Source: Alphaproteobacteria bacterium
GTDB taxonomy: Bacteria; Pseudomonadota; Alphaproteobacteria; Rhodobacterales; Rhodobacteraceae
Reading direction: 5' to 3'
DNA length: 36,144 bases
NCBI GenBank assembly: GCA_029289325.1
Contig: JARFTV010000008.1
Span: forward strand, 15,480 to 51,623
Part shown: positions 8,082 through 16,521 of the stretch, piece by piece
Numbering within the stretch: the stretch's first letter is position 1
Layout of the letters: each line of letters opens with the position of its first letter
Program-made: the position numbers and the translations under genes
Notes under the pieces: generated by a model
Told to the model about the DNA's origin: nothing
Seen by the model: only the letters and a program-made list of their open reading frames with translations
Database searches by the model: none

Positions 8082-8101
8082 GTGTCCACGGTGGACATTT
8101 T
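8082..8101 (+). terminator. Candidate topA terminator, first hairpin
   Basis: TGTCCAC-G-GTGGACA (8083-8097) is a perfect 7-1-7 dyad starting one base after the topA stop codon, followed by TTTT at 8098-8101. As RNA it would form a 6-bp stem with a CGG loop. The stem is short, but position and T-run fit. Confidence 0.5.
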
Positions 8102-8104
8102 CCG

Positions 8105-8138
8105 AACCCCTATTGAATTCAAGGGGTTGGACTTTTCC
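8105..8138 (+). terminator. Candidate topA terminator, second hairpin
   Basis: AACCCCT (8105-8111) pairs with AGGGGTT (8122-8128). Its loop contains the palindrome TTGAATTCAA. The run ACTTTTCC (8131-8138) follows. Together with the hairpin just upstream it would give topA a tandem terminator. Confidence 0.55.
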
Positions 8139-8189
8139 GTTTACCTGGTCTTAACCTTTGGAACTGGCGTTGGGCCGCGGCCCGTCAAG

Positions 8190-8238
8190 CACGTCCTGCA
8201 CTCCTCGCGGGTGGCCCCACCGACGAGTGCACGACGTG
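8190..8238. repeat. 18-bp imperfect inverted repeat between topA and choV
   Basis: Arms 8190-8207 and 8221-8238 match at 16 of 18 positions around a 13-base loop, which itself contains the small dyad GTGGCCCCAC. It lies 15 bp beyond the choV stop codon in a convergent gap. It probably helps end the cho transcript, although no T-run follows. Part of it (CTCCTCGCG at 8201) recurs at other gene ends. Confidence 0.55.
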
Positions 8239-8253
8239 CTCGAGGAGGGGTCC

Positions 8254-9285
8254 CTAGCCGCGCGGGTTGACCAGCCGGGCGATCAGCCCCGCGGTCCGCA
8301 CCCGCCCGAGGGGGCGGCCATTCTCGGTCACCACCAGTTCGGTCGCGCCCTGCGCCATCAGGTCCATGATGTGCTTCACCGGGGTTTCTGCCTCCAGCGC
8401 GGGGGCGGTCGCGGGGGCCTCGCCCGGTTCCATCACGTCACGGGCGGTCAGGACGCCGAGCGGGTTCATGTGGGCCACGAAATCCGCCACATATTCGGAC
8501 ACCGGATTGGCGATGATCTCGCGCGCGGTGCCGCATTGCACGATCCGGCCGCCGTCCATCAGCGCGATGCGGTTGCCGATCTTGAACGCTTCGTCGAGGT
8601 CATGGCTGACGAAGACGATGGTGCGCTTCAGCTTCCTTTGCAGGTCCAGAAGCTCGTCCTGAAGCTTGGAGCGGATCAGCGGATCGAGGGCCGAGAAGGG
8701 CTCGTCCATCAGGAGGATCGGCGCTTCGGTCACGAAGGCGCGCGCGAGGCCCACGCGCTGCTGCATCCCCCCGGAAAGATCGCCCACCTTGCGGTCGGCC
8801 CATTGCGAGAGGTTCACCAGCTCCAGCTGCGCATCGACGCGGGGGCGGCGGGCCTCGGCCGAGAGGCCGGCGAGTTCCAGCCCGAGACCGACGTTTTCCC
8901 GCACCGTCCGCCAGGGCAGCAGGCCGAACTGCTGGAAGACCATCGCGATCCGGGTCGCGCGGAGGCGGCGCAATGTCTCGGCATCGGCCTTGGTGACCGA
9001 GACCATTCGTTCGCCGTCCAGCACCCGCACCTCGCCCCGCACCACGGGGTTCAGCGCATTGACCCCGCGCAGGAGGGTGGACTTGCCCGAGCCGGAGAGG
9101 CCCATCAGAACAAGGATCTCCCCCTCGGCCACGGTCAGCGAGCAGTCGTGCACGCCAAGCACCTGGCCGGTGGCCTGCTGCACCTCGGCCCTGGTCTTGC
9201 CCTGATCCATCAGCGGCAGGGCCCGGTCGGGGTGGTCGCCGAAGACGATGGAAACGCGGTCGAATTCAACAGCGGCGCGGGTCAT
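8254..9285 (-). CDS. choV: ChoV, choline ABC transporter ATP-binding protein
   Basis: 343-residue ATPase of the ProV/OpuAA type that drives choline (or betaine) import with ChoW and ChoX. Motifs are Walker A GLSGSGKST (62-70), a Q-loop in MVFQQFG (115-121), signature LSGGMQQR (170-177) and Walker B ILLMDEP (190-196). After the ATPase core a CBS-like tail (about 265-343) is visible, common in this subfamily. ATG at 9285 overlaps the choW stop by 4 bp (ATGA), so the two genes are translationally coupled. It is the last gene of choXWV. Confidence 0.92.
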   Translation of the reverse strand: MTRAAVEFDRVSIVFGDHPDRALPLMDQGKTRAEVQQATGQVLGVHDCSLTVAEGEILVLMGLSGSGKSTLLRGVNALNPVVRGEVRVLDGERMVSVTKADAETLRRLRATRIAMVFQQFGLLPWRTVRENVGLGLELAGLSAEARRPRVDAQLELVNLSQWADRKVGDLSGGMQQRVGLARAFVTEAPILLMDEPFSALDPLIRSKLQDELLDLQRKLKRTIVFVSHDLDEAFKIGNRIALMDGGRIVQCGTAREIIANPVSEYVADFVAHMNPLGVLTARDVMEPGEAPATAPALEAETPVKHIMDLMAQGATELVVTENGRPLGRVRTAGLIARLVNPRG

Positions 9286-10130
9286 TTCGTCACTCGCAAC
9301 ATGCGGTCCAGCATGATCGCCACAACGACGATCACCATTCCCGATTCAAAGCCAAGGGCCGCGTTGTTCTGGCCGAGCGCGCGGACGACCGGGGTGCCAA
9401 GCCCGTTGGCCCCGACCATCGCGGCGATCACGACCATCGAGAGCGAGAGCATGATCGTCTGGGTCAGCCCCGCCATGATCTGCGGCAGGGCATAGGGGAG
9501 TTCGACCTTCCAGAGCCGCTGCCGCGGCGTGGCGCCAAAGGCGGTCGCGGCCTCGAGCAGCGCCTGGGGCGTGGCGGAGATGCCGAGATAGGTCAGCCGG
9601 ATCGGCGCGGGGATGACGAAGATCACCGTGGCAAGCAGGCCGGGAACCATGCCGAGGCCGAAGAAGACGACGGCGGGGATCAGGTAGACGAAGGTGGGCA
9701 GCGTCTGCATCAGGTCAAGGACCGGGGACATGGCGGCGTAAAGTCGGGGCCGGTGTGCCGCCGCGACGCCGATCGGCACGCCGATCGCCATGCAGAGAAG
9801 GCAGGAGTAGAACAGCAGGACCAGGCTTTCGGTCGTGGGCTTCCAGTATCCCTGGTTCAGGATGTAGAGGAAGCCGAGGAGGACAAGGAGGCAGAGCTTC
9901 CACGACCGCTGCAGGACCCAGGTCAGCCCGACGAAAAGTGCCACGATCACAAGGGGATGCGGCCACTGGATCAGGCTGACGGTGTTGTCGATCAGGAAGC
10001 CGAAGCCATCGCTGATACCGTCGAAGAAGGGCCGGGCGTTGGCCTTGAGCCAGTCAACGGCCTGTTTCGCGGCCCAGCCGACCGGAATCTTTTCGAAAAG
10101 CCACGGAAATGTGGTTTGCAGCCAGTCCAA
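9282..10130 (-). CDS. choW: ChoW, choline ABC transporter permease
   Basis: 282-residue permease of the ProW/OpuAB type with several hydrophobic segments from about residue 55 on. The region near 200-225 (ATAFGATPRQRLWKVELP) matches the EAA-type loop that contacts the ATPase. The frame MDWLQTTFPWLFEKIP begins at 10130 with a TTG codon, preceded by GGGGGGACAGG. No ATG or GTG lies at a sensible place nearby, so TTG is probably the real start. choX ends 61 bp upstream; choV overlaps downstream by 4 bp. Confidence 0.9.
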   Translation of the reverse strand: MDWLQTTFPWLFEKIPVGWAAKQAVDWLKANARPFFDGISDGFGFLIDNTVSLIQWPHPLVIVALFVGLTWVLQRSWKLCLLVLLGFLYILNQGYWKPTTESLVLLFYSCLLCMAIGVPIGVAAAHRPRLYAAMSPVLDLMQTLPTFVYLIPAVVFFGLGMVPGLLATVIFVIPAPIRLTYLGISATPQALLEAATAFGATPRQRLWKVELPYALPQIMAGLTQTIMLSLSMVVIAAMVGANGLGTPVVRALGQNNAALGFESGMVIVVVAIMLDRMLRVTK

Positions 10131-10191
10131 CCTGTCCCCCCGTCCCTGGTCCGTCCGCAGCGGGGCCGGGTTGGTCCCGGCCCCTGCCGGA

Positions 10192-11121
10192 TCACTGCAG
10201 CGCGGCCGTTACCGCGGCCTTGGCATCGCCACCGTCCTTGGTGGTCACGCCGTCGAGCCAGCCCTCCCAGGCGGTGGGATTGGCGGCGAGCCAGGCCTTT
10301 GCGGCCTCTCGCGGGTCGGTGCCGTCGTTCAGGATCGCGCCCATGATCTCGTTCTCCATCGGCAGGGAGAAGACGAGGTTTTGCAGGAACTTGCCGGTGT
10401 TCGGGCATTCCTCGACATAGCCCTTGCGGGTGTTGGTCGCGACGATGGCGCCACCGAAGTCGGGGCCGAAGACCTCATCCCCGCCGGAAAGATAGGTAAG
10501 CGGGAAGTTGGCGTTCATCGGGTGGGGCTCCCAGCCGAGGAAGACGATGGGCTGACCGGCGGCGGTCTTGCGGTCGACTTCGGCCAGCATCCCCTGTTCG
10601 CTGCTTTCCACCAGCTCGAAGCTGCCAAGGCCGAACTGGTCGGCCTCGATCATGTCGAGGATCAGGCGGTTGCCGTCATTGCCGGCCTCGATGCCATAGA
10701 TCTTCGAGCCGAGCGCATCGGCATGGTCCTTGATCGCGGCGAAATCGGTGAGGCCAAGGGCGGCGCCGGCGTCGTTGGTGGCAAGCGTGTATTTCGCGCC
10801 TTCGAGGTTGGTGCGCACCGTCTCGACCGTTCCGGCCTCGCGGTAGGAGGCGATGTCGCCTTCCATCGTGGGCATCCAGTTGCCGAGGAAGACGTCGATG
10901 TCGCCCTCGGCAAGGCCCGCATAGGTGACGGGGACGGAGAGGAGCTTGGTCTCGGTCTGGTAGCCAAGCGCCTCGAGGACGAGGGTGGTGGCGGCGGTGG
11001 TGGCGGTGATGTCGGTCCAGCCGACGTCGGAGAAGACGATCCTGTCACAGCCTTCCGCGAAGGCAGAGCCCGCCAGTGCGAAAGTGACGCAGGTCGTGAG
11101 GAGGGTTGTTCGCATGGACAT
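10192..11121 (-). CDS. choX: ChoX, periplasmic choline-binding protein
   Basis: 309-residue ABC substrate-binding protein. A Sec signal (residues 1-22, ending GSAFA) precedes the mature domain. The aromatic box described for Sinorhizobium meliloti ChoX (Trp43, Trp90, Tyr119, Trp205, with Asp45 and Asn156) appears here at a constant offset of -8: Trp35, Trp82, Tyr111, Trp197, Asp37 and Asn148. This supports choline rather than a generic betaine ligand. I chose the ATG at 11121 because GGGGAG lies six bases upstream; an in-frame ATG two codons later is possible. It is first in the choXWV unit and divergent from betI across a BetI-like operator. Confidence 0.94.
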   Translation of the reverse strand: MSMRTTLLTTCVTFALAGSAFAEGCDRIVFSDVGWTDITATTAATTLVLEALGYQTETKLLSVPVTYAGLAEGDIDVFLGNWMPTMEGDIASYREAGTVETVRTNLEGAKYTLATNDAGAALGLTDFAAIKDHADALGSKIYGIEAGNDGNRLILDMIEADQFGLGSFELVESSEQGMLAEVDRKTAAGQPIVFLGWEPHPMNANFPLTYLSGGDEVFGPDFGGAIVATNTRKGYVEECPNTGKFLQNLVFSLPMENEIMGAILNDGTDPREAAKAWLAANPTAWEGWLDGVTTKDGGDAKAAVTAALQ

Positions 11122-11143
11122 CAAAAGCTCCCCGTGCTTTTTG

Positions 11144-11163
11144 TTGATTGACGAGTCAATAAA
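11144..11163. promoter_or_regulatory. BetI operator between choX and betI
   Basis: ATTGAC-GA-GTCAAT (11147-11160) is a perfect dyad; it extends to TTGATTGAC / GTCAATAAA with one mismatch. It closely resembles the known BetI operator core (ATTGAACGTTCAAT in E. coli) and lies in the 89-bp divergent gap. BetI normally represses until choline is present. Confidence 0.8.
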
Positions 11164-11176
11164 CTTCGCTCTTATT
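11148..11176 (+). promoter_or_regulatory. Candidate betI promoter
   Basis: TTGACG (11148-11153) and CTTATT (11171-11176) are 17 bases apart on the plus strand. The -35 lies inside the BetI dyad. The betI ATG is 34 bp beyond the -10. Confidence 0.4.
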
Positions 11177-11187
11177 CGGTTTGGCAA
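11158..11187 (-). promoter_or_regulatory. Candidate choX promoter
   Basis: On the minus strand TTGCCA (11182-11187) and TTTATT (11158-11163) are 18 bases apart. The -10 lies inside the right arm of the BetI dyad, so bound BetI should block it. Confidence 0.45.
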
Positions 11188-11210
11188 GACTTTTCTGGGG
11201 CCGCACCGAA

Positions 11211-11798
11211 ATGCCGAAGCTTGGAATGGAGCCTATCCGCAAGGAAGCCCTGGTTAAAGCGACCATTGTCGAGATCGGCAGGGTGGGCTCGCTGGACGTG
11301 ACCGTCAGCCAGATCGCCAAGCGCGCCGGGATGTCGAGCGCGCTGGCGCATCACTACTTCGGGTCGAAGGAAGACATGTTCCTGGCCGCGATGCGCCACA
11401 TCCTCACGCTTTACGGGGCGGAGGTGCGCGGCGCGCTGGCGGCGGCAGAGGGGCCGGAGGGGCGGATCCGCGCGATTCTGCGGGCCTCGTTCAGTGCGGG
11501 CAACTTCCGGCGCGAGGCGGTGAGCGCCTGGCTGAACTTCTGGGTGCTGGGGCAGACGGTGCCCGAGGCGAAGCGGCTTCTGGCGGTCTATCAGCGGCGG
11601 CTCAGGTCGAACCTGGTCGCGGCGCTGCGGCCGCTGGCGGGGCGGCGGGCACCGGAAATCGCCGAATCGCTCGGCGCGATGATCGACGGGCTTTACCTGC
11701 GCGAGGTGGTGAAATCGGGCGCCCCGGACGGGGCGGCGGCGGTCGCGGTCGCGCTGCGGCATCTCGAGGCGGAGCTGGAACAGGGGATGGGCGAATGA
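11211..11798 (+). CDS. betI: BetI, choline-responsive TetR-family repressor
   Basis: 195-residue TetR-family regulator. The N-terminus [14 protein letters not shown] is the BetI type. The helix-turn-helix is [20 protein letters not shown] followed by GSKEDM, near residues 31-56; the remaining residues form the all-helical ligand domain. I start at the ATG at 11211 rather than ten codons earlier because the family begins with MPK; only a weak GGGG-type ribosome site is visible. It overlaps betA by 4 bp (ATGA) and likely controls itself, betA and the divergent choXWV genes. Confidence 0.93.
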   Translation: MPKLGMEPIRKEALVKATIVEIGRVGSLDVTVSQIAKRAGMSSALAHHYFGSKEDMFLAAMRHILTLYGAEVRGALAAAEGPEGRIRAILRASFSAGNFRREAVSAWLNFWVLGQTVPEAKRLLAVYQRRLRSNLVAALRPLAGRRAPEIAESLGAMIDGLYLREVVKSGAPDGAAAVAVALRHLEAELEQGMGE

Positions 11799-13444
11799 CC
11801 GCGGATTATGTGATCGTCGGCGCAGGCTCGGCCGGATGCGCGATGGCCTATCGGCTGGCCGAGGCGGGCAAGCGGGTCACGGTGATCGAGCATGGCGGGT
11901 CGGACGCCGGGCCGTTCATCCAGATGCCGGGCGCGCTGTCCTATCCGATGAACATGGGCATCTATGACTGGGGCTTTGCCACCGAACCCGAGCCGCATCT
12001 GGGCGGGCGGGTGCTGGCCACGCCCCGGGGGAAGGTGGTCGGCGGGTCCTCCAGCATCAACGGGATGGTCTATGTCCGGGGCCATGCGCGCGACTATGAC
12101 ACCTGGGCCGAGATGGGCGCGGATGGCTGGTCCTATGCCGATGTGCTGCCCTATTTCAAACGGATGGAGGCGTCGCATGGCGGCTCGGGGCCGGAGTTCC
12201 GGGGGACCGACGGGCCTTTGCACATCACCCGGGGGCCGCGGGAGAACCCGCTGTTCAATGCTTTCATCGAGGCAGGCGCGCAAGCCGGCTATCCGGTGAC
12301 GGCAGATTACAACGGCCAGCAGCAAGAGGGCTTTGGCCCGATGGAGGCGACGATCTGGAAAAGCCGGCGCTGGTCGGCGGCCAATGCCTATCTGAAGCCT
12401 GCGATTGCCGGGGGGAATGTGCAGGTCGTGCGTGGTCTGGCCCGGCGGGTGGTGCTGGAAGGCAAGCGCGCGGTCGGCATCGAGGTCGACACGAGGGCGG
12501 GGCGGCAGGTGATCCGGGCCGCTCGCGAGGTGATTCTGGCGGCCTCGTCGATCAACTCGCCTAAACTGCTGATGCTGTCGGGAATCGGCCCGGCGGCGCA
12601 TCTGCAGGAGCATGGGATCGAGGTCGTCGCGGACCGGCCGGGCGTGGGCGCGAACCTCCAGGACCATCTGGAAATCTACATGCAGTTCTCCGCCAGCCAG
12701 CCGGTGACGCTGTTCAAGTACTGGAACCTTTGGGGCAAGGCCTGGGTCGGGGCGCAGTGGCTGTTCACCGGCAAGGGGCCGGGGGCGTCGAACCAGTTCG
12801 AGGCCTGCGCCTTCATCCGGTCGAAGGCCGGGGTCGAATACCCTGATATCCAATACCATTTCCTGCCCATCGCCGTGCGCTACGATGGCAAGGCCGTGGC
12901 AGCGGGGCATGGGTTTCAGGCCCATGTCGGGCCGATGCGGTCGAAGTCGCGCGGCTCGGTCACCTTGCGGTCGGGCAATCCGACGGATGCGCCGGTGATC
13001 CGGTTCAACTATATGTCCGACCCTTCGGACTGGGAGGATTTCCGCGCCTGCATCCGCCTGACGCGCGAGATCTTCGGACAAGAGGCTTTCAAGCCCTTCC
13101 TGAAGGAAGAGCTGCAGCCGGGCCCGCAGTACCAGACCGATGCGGAGCTGGACGAGTTCCTGCGCGAGCATGTCGAAAGCGCCTATCACCCCTGCGGCAC
13201 CTGCCGGATGGGCCGGGCCTCGGACCCCTTGGCGGTGGTCGATCCCGAATGTCGGGTGATCGGGGTCGAGGGGCTGCGCGTGGCCGATTCGTCGATCTTC
13301 CCGCAGGTGACGAACGGAAACCTGAACGGGCCGTCGATCATGACCGGCGAGAAGGCGGCGGATCACATCCTGGGACGGACGCCCCTGCCGGCGTCGAACC
13401 AGGAGCCCTGGATCAACCCGAATTGGCGGGTGTCACAGCGCTGA
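11795..13444 (+). CDS. betA: BetA, choline dehydrogenase (GMC flavoprotein)
   Basis: 549-residue FAD-dependent oxidoreductase that oxidises choline to betaine aldehyde; BetA enzymes can also act on the aldehyde. The FAD motif GAGSAG is at residues 9-14. The GMC signature [18 protein letters not shown] follows near residue 78. The C-terminal active-site region shows [10 protein letters not shown] with its catalytic His, and [10 protein letters not shown] with the partner Asn. It is coupled to betI. No betaine aldehyde dehydrogenase gene (betB) or betC follows; the next gene is an unrelated small protein. Confidence 0.94.
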   Translation: MTADYVIVGAGSAGCAMAYRLAEAGKRVTVIEHGGSDAGPFIQMPGALSYPMNMGIYDWGFATEPEPHLGGRVLATPRGKVVGGSSSINGMVYVRGHARDYDTWAEMGADGWSYADVLPYFKRMEASHGGSGPEFRGTDGPLHITRGPRENPLFNAFIEAGAQAGYPVTADYNGQQQEGFGPMEATIWKSRRWSAANAYLKPAIAGGNVQVVRGLARRVVLEGKRAVGIEVDTRAGRQVIRAAREVILAASSINSPKLLMLSGIGPAAHLQEHGIEVVADRPGVGANLQDHLEIYMQFSASQPVTLFKYWNLWGKAWVGAQWLFTGKGPGASNQFEACAFIRSKAGVEYPDIQYHFLPIAVRYDGKAVAAGHGFQAHVGPMRSKSRGSVTLRSGNPTDAPVIRFNYMSDPSDWEDFRACIRLTREIFGQEAFKPFLKEELQPGPQYQTDAELDEFLREHVESAYHPCGTCRMGRASDPLAVVDPECRVIGVEGLRVADSSIFPQVTNGNLNGPSIMTGEKAADHILGRTPLPASNQEPWINPNWRVSQR

Positions 13445-13458
13445 AATTTCAGGCGTTT

Positions 13459-13480
13459 GATCCGGGTCAAGGCCCGGATC
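13459..13480. repeat. Hairpin after betA
   Basis: GATCCGGG (13459-13466) and CCCGGATC (13473-13480) are perfect inverted arms around TCAAGG, 15 bp after the betA stop. It may attenuate or end the bet transcript. No T-run follows. It resembles the GC-rich intergenic palindromes common in alphaproteobacteria. Confidence 0.5.
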
Positions 13481-13525
13481 GCGGCCGGTGCTAGACTGTG
13501 CGGGACAGTCAAGAAGGAGACAGGC

Positions 13526-13762
13526 ATGTCGAACACCCCGCACACCTTGCAGGAAGAATTCCCCGGCCAGCAGGCGGCGATCACCGCGCTCAAGGCGTCC
13601 GACCCGCATTTCGCCAAGCTGCTGGTGGAGTATGACGAGGTGAACGACAAGGTGCACCGCTCGGAGACCCGGCTGGATCTTCTGACCGAGGAAGAGGAAG
13701 AGCATCTGCGCAAGGCCCGGTCGCGGCTCAAGGACCAGATCGCGGCGGCGCTGCGGAAGTAA
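13526..13762 (+). CDS. YdcH-family (DUF465) small protein
   Basis: 78-residue, charged, mostly helical protein. The pattern of an N-terminal FP segment, then DPHFAKLLVEYDEVNDKVHRSE, then an acidic stretch (EEEEEH), then LRKARSRLKDQIAAAL matches the DUF465/YdcH family, whose function is not established. The ATG at 13526 has a good site, AAGGAGACAGGC. It is likely cytoplasmic and coiled-coil. It stands alone, between the hairpin after betA and the convergent pccR. Confidence 0.85.
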   Translation: MSNTPHTLQEEFPGQQAAITALKASDPHFAKLLVEYDEVNDKVHRSETRLDLLTEEEEEHLRKARSRLKDQIAAALRK

Positions 13763-13766
13763 GCTG

Positions 13767-13802
13767 CTCCTCGGCTTCTCCTCGCGGGACATCCCCGAGG
13801 AG
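13767..13802. terminator. Candidate shared terminator between the YdcH gene and pccR
   Basis: Two left arms, CTCCTCGG (13767-13774) and CTCCTCG (13778-13784), can each pair with the single right arm CCGAGGAG (13795-13802). The gap is only 52 bp and convergent, so one structure could serve both transcripts. No clear T-run is present. Confidence 0.4.
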
Positions 13803-13814
13803 GGCCGAAGGGGT

Positions 13815-15209
13815 TCATCCGATCTCGTAGGGCAGGATATCCCGGGCGTTGGGGTTGATCTTCAGTCGCCCTTCGAGGGGCGGGACCGACCGCTGGTGGC
13901 AGTTGGTCCGCTCGCAGATCCGGCAGGAAATCCCGATGGGCTCGAATCGGCCTTTCAGGTCCAGCCCGTCGGAATAGACCAGTTGCGGGGCGTGCTGGAC
14001 CTCGCATCCCAGGCTGATCGCATAGCGCCGGACCGGAGCCAGGAAGGCTCCGGCCGGTTTCGACACGTCGCGGGCAAGGCTGATGTAGCGCACGCCGTCC
14101 GGTGTCTCGCAGAGCTGGCGCAGGAATTGCCCTGGGGTTTCAAAGGCCTGGTGAACGTTCCACAGCGGGCAGGCACCGCCGAAGCGGGCGAATTGCAGGC
14201 GGGTGGAGGAATGGCGCTTGGTGATCGTGCCGGCCTGATCGACGCGGACGAAGAAGAAGGGGATGCCCTTGGCGCCGGGCCGTTGCATCGTGGAAAGGCG
14301 GTGGCCGACCTGTTCGATGCTGGCGCCGAAGATGTCGGCGAGGCGCTCGAGATCGTGGCGGACTTCCTGCGCGGCGGCGAGGAAAGCTCGGTAGGGCAGG
14401 AGGGCGGCGCCGGCGAAGTAGTTGGCAAGGCCGATCTTGGCGATGTCGCGGGCCTCGGGCGTGGAGAAGCGGGCGAGGTCGAGGGTGGCTTCGAGGAGGT
14501 CGTTCTGGGTGAGGAGGGCGACCTGGTGGAGAAGCTGGAAGCGCTGCGACGGGCCCTGCGCACGGGCGGAGATGTCGAGGCGCTTTGCGGCCGGGTCATA
14601 GTGGCGCAGCGGCGCGGTGTTCGAATAGTGCAGACTGATGCCAGCGCGTTTCAGCAGGTCCTGCGCCAGGTTTTCGATGGATTTTCCGCCGGTTGTCGAA
14701 GTCGCGAAATGTTCGGCGGCGCGGTCGATGGCATCGAGGTAATTGTCGCAATAGTGAAAGAAGTCGCGGACCTCTTCCCAGGCGGAGGGGCGGAGGGAGG
14801 CGTCCTCACGGCCTAATGCCTCATCCAGCGAGGCGAGGCGTTCGTGGGTCTGGCGGTAGGCGCGGTGCAGGTTGAGGAAGGCGCGGGCGAGGGCCGGGGC
14901 GTTCGAGGCGGCGAGGCGGAGGTCGGCGAGGGGCGGGGTCGCGGTGGTGAAGACCGGATCGGCCAGAGCCTCGCGCATGTCGGTCACCAGACGCTCGCTT
15001 TCGCCGACGGTCAGCTCGGTCACGTCGAGGCCGAACTCTTGCGCAAGGGCAAGGACCACGGCGGCAGAGACGGGCCGGTGGTTGTTCTCCATCTGGTTCA
15101 GATAGGGCAGGGAGACCGAAAGCTTGTCGGCAAAGGCCTTCTGGGTCAGGCCGAGGCGGCCGCGGATCTCGCGCAGTTTGACGCCGGCGTAGAGTTTCTG
15201 GGTGGCCAT
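13815..15209 (-). CDS. pccR: ScfR-family regulator of propionyl-CoA genes (PccR-like)
   Basis: 464-residue regulator. Residues 7-65 form an XRE helix-turn-helix (LREIRGRLGLTQKAFADKLS onward). The middle holds an IrrE/DUF955-like region, and the C-terminal part ends with the family's CRICERTNC motif (Cys429, Cys432, Cys437). This layout defines short-chain fatty acyl-CoA regulators such as RamB and Rhodobacter sphaeroides PccR, which controls pccB through TTTGCAAA motifs. Here the motif occurs twice in this gene's own promoter and once upstream of pccB. ATG at 15209 follows GAGG. In this window two unrelated minus-strand genes separate pccR from pccB. Confidence 0.88.
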   Translation of the reverse strand: MATQKLYAGVKLREIRGRLGLTQKAFADKLSVSLPYLNQMENNHRPVSAAVVLALAQEFGLDVTELTVGESERLVTDMREALADPVFTTATPPLADLRLAASNAPALARAFLNLHRAYRQTHERLASLDEALGREDASLRPSAWEEVRDFFHYCDNYLDAIDRAAEHFATSTTGGKSIENLAQDLLKRAGISLHYSNTAPLRHYDPAAKRLDISARAQGPSQRFQLLHQVALLTQNDLLEATLDLARFSTPEARDIAKIGLANYFAGAALLPYRAFLAAAQEVRHDLERLADIFGASIEQVGHRLSTMQRPGAKGIPFFFVRVDQAGTITKRHSSTRLQFARFGGACPLWNVHQAFETPGQFLRQLCETPDGVRYISLARDVSKPAGAFLAPVRRYAISLGCEVQHAPQLVYSDGLDLKGRFEPIGISCRICERTNCHQRSVPPLEGRLKINPNARDILPYEIG

Positions 15210-15218
15210 GGGAACCTC

Positions 15219-15246
15219 TTTGCAAAGCTATGCGGCGCTTTGCAAA
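15219..15246. promoter_or_regulatory. Two TTTGCAAA palindromes in the pccR promoter
   Basis: Exact 8-bp palindromes at 15219-15226 and 15239-15246, separated by 12 bases (20 bp start to start). The published PccR motif is TTTGCAAA-N4-TTTGCAAA, so the half-sites match but the spacing differs. One copy lies in the promoter spacer and the other just after the -10, as for autorepression. Confidence 0.75.
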
Positions 15247-15256
15247 GGACCGTCAA
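15227..15256 (-). promoter_or_regulatory. Candidate pccR promoter
   Basis: On the minus strand TTGACG (15251-15256) and CATAGC (15227-15232) are 18 bases apart. The -35 overlaps the last codons of the transporter gene upstream. Predicted transcripts would carry a leader of only about 10 bases. Confidence 0.45.
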
Positions 15257-16458
15257 GCGCCGATCTGGCGCGCGCGGTGCATGACGAAGAGGATCGCCAC
15301 CACCGAGGCGACCGAGGAGGCCAGCATCAGGAGGATCAGCGGCATTTCCGAAGAGCCGGGGCCAAGCAGGACGCCCGCCAGCGCCGCAAGCGCCGCGCCG
15401 CCGCCGATCAGGATCGCCCCGCCGAGACCGGAGGCGGTGCCCGCCAGCTCGGGCCGGACCGAGAGGATGCCGGCATTGGCGTTCGGCAGGCAGATGCCAT
15501 TGCCGAGGCCCATGAAGATGGTGAGGCCGAAGAACACGACGGGCCCGGAAAGCCCGGCCAGCGTCAGCACCGCAAGAAGCGTCAGGCCAAGCGAGGTCAC
15601 GACGCAGCCGATAAGGATCATCTGGTTCATGCCCACGCGCACCGAATAGCGCCCGGCAAGGAAATTCCCGGCGGCATAGCCGATCGCGGTAAGGGCAAAC
15701 AGCGCGCCTACATGGGTGGAGGAGAGGCCGAAGACCTTGTCCCCGACATAAGGCGCACCGCCGAGATAGGCGAAGAAACAGCCCGAGGCGAAGCCGGCCG
15801 CGAGGGTGTAGCCCCAGAACCGGCGCGAGGCGAGGAGGGCGGGATAGGTGCGGACCTGTTGGGCAAGACTGCTGTCGGTCAGCGTTGCGGTCTCTCCGAG
15901 GTCGGCCCAGGTCAGCGCGAGGACCACGGCCCCGAGGATCAGGAGCAGGGCGAAATTCGCCTGCCAGCCGTAAAGATCATCAAGGAAACCACCGATCACC
16001 GGGCCGATCATGGGCACGAGGCTCATCCCCATGGTGACATAGCCGATCATGCTGGCGGCCTCGGCATCGGCAACCATGTCGCGGACGACGGCGCGGCTGA
16101 GGACCATGGCGGCGGCGATGACGGCCTGGGCCATGCGGAAGATCAGGAACATGGTGGCCGAGGTCGCAAACAGCGTGCCAAGCGTGGCAATCAGGAACAG
16201 GACCAGCGACCAGATCAGCACCTTTCGGCGACCATAGCGGTCGGAGATCGGTCCGATGACGATCTGGAGCGCCGCGGACAGCGCCAGATACAGCGCCACG
16301 GATTGCTGCATCACGCCGTAGGGAACGCCGAAATAGGTGGCCATTCCGGGCAGCGACGGCAGAAAGATGTTCATCGTCAGCGCCGAGAGCCCGGCAAGCA
16401 GGATCAGGGTGACGATCTTCGGCGGGGTCGCCCGGTCAAGGAACACGGCGTCTTGCAT
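15253..16458 (-). CDS. Bcr/CflA-type MFS drug or metabolite exporter
   Basis: 401-residue major facilitator with about 12 membrane segments. The loop after the second helix, GPISDRYGRRKVL (near residue 70), is the MFS motif A. The N-terminus PKIVTLILLAGLSALTMNIF followed by LPSLP matches the drug:H+ antiporter Bcr/CflA group. Export of a drug or small metabolite is expected; the substrate is unknown. It ends 43 bp before the pccR start, so the pccR promoter lies partly inside its 3' end. It begins 63 bp after the DUF486 gene. Confidence 0.82.
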   Translation of the reverse strand: MQDAVFLDRATPPKIVTLILLAGLSALTMNIFLPSLPGMATYFGVPYGVMQQSVALYLALSAALQIVIGPISDRYGRRKVLIWSLVLFLIATLGTLFATSATMFLIFRMAQAVIAAAMVLSRAVVRDMVADAEAASMIGYVTMGMSLVPMIGPVIGGFLDDLYGWQANFALLLILGAVVLALTWADLGETATLTDSSLAQQVRTYPALLASRRFWGYTLAAGFASGCFFAYLGGAPYVGDKVFGLSSTHVGALFALTAIGYAAGNFLAGRYSVRVGMNQMILIGCVVTSLGLTLLAVLTLAGLSGPVVFFGLTIFMGLGNGICLPNANAGILSVRPELAGTASGLGGAILIGGGAALAALAGVLLGPGSSEMPLILLMLASSVASVVAILFVMHRARQIGA

Positions 16459-16521
16459 GGGAAAAGGGCTAAGCCCGCGACTCCGGTTTGTCTACAGGCG
16501 GCCGGCTGGGGAAAGCCCGCG

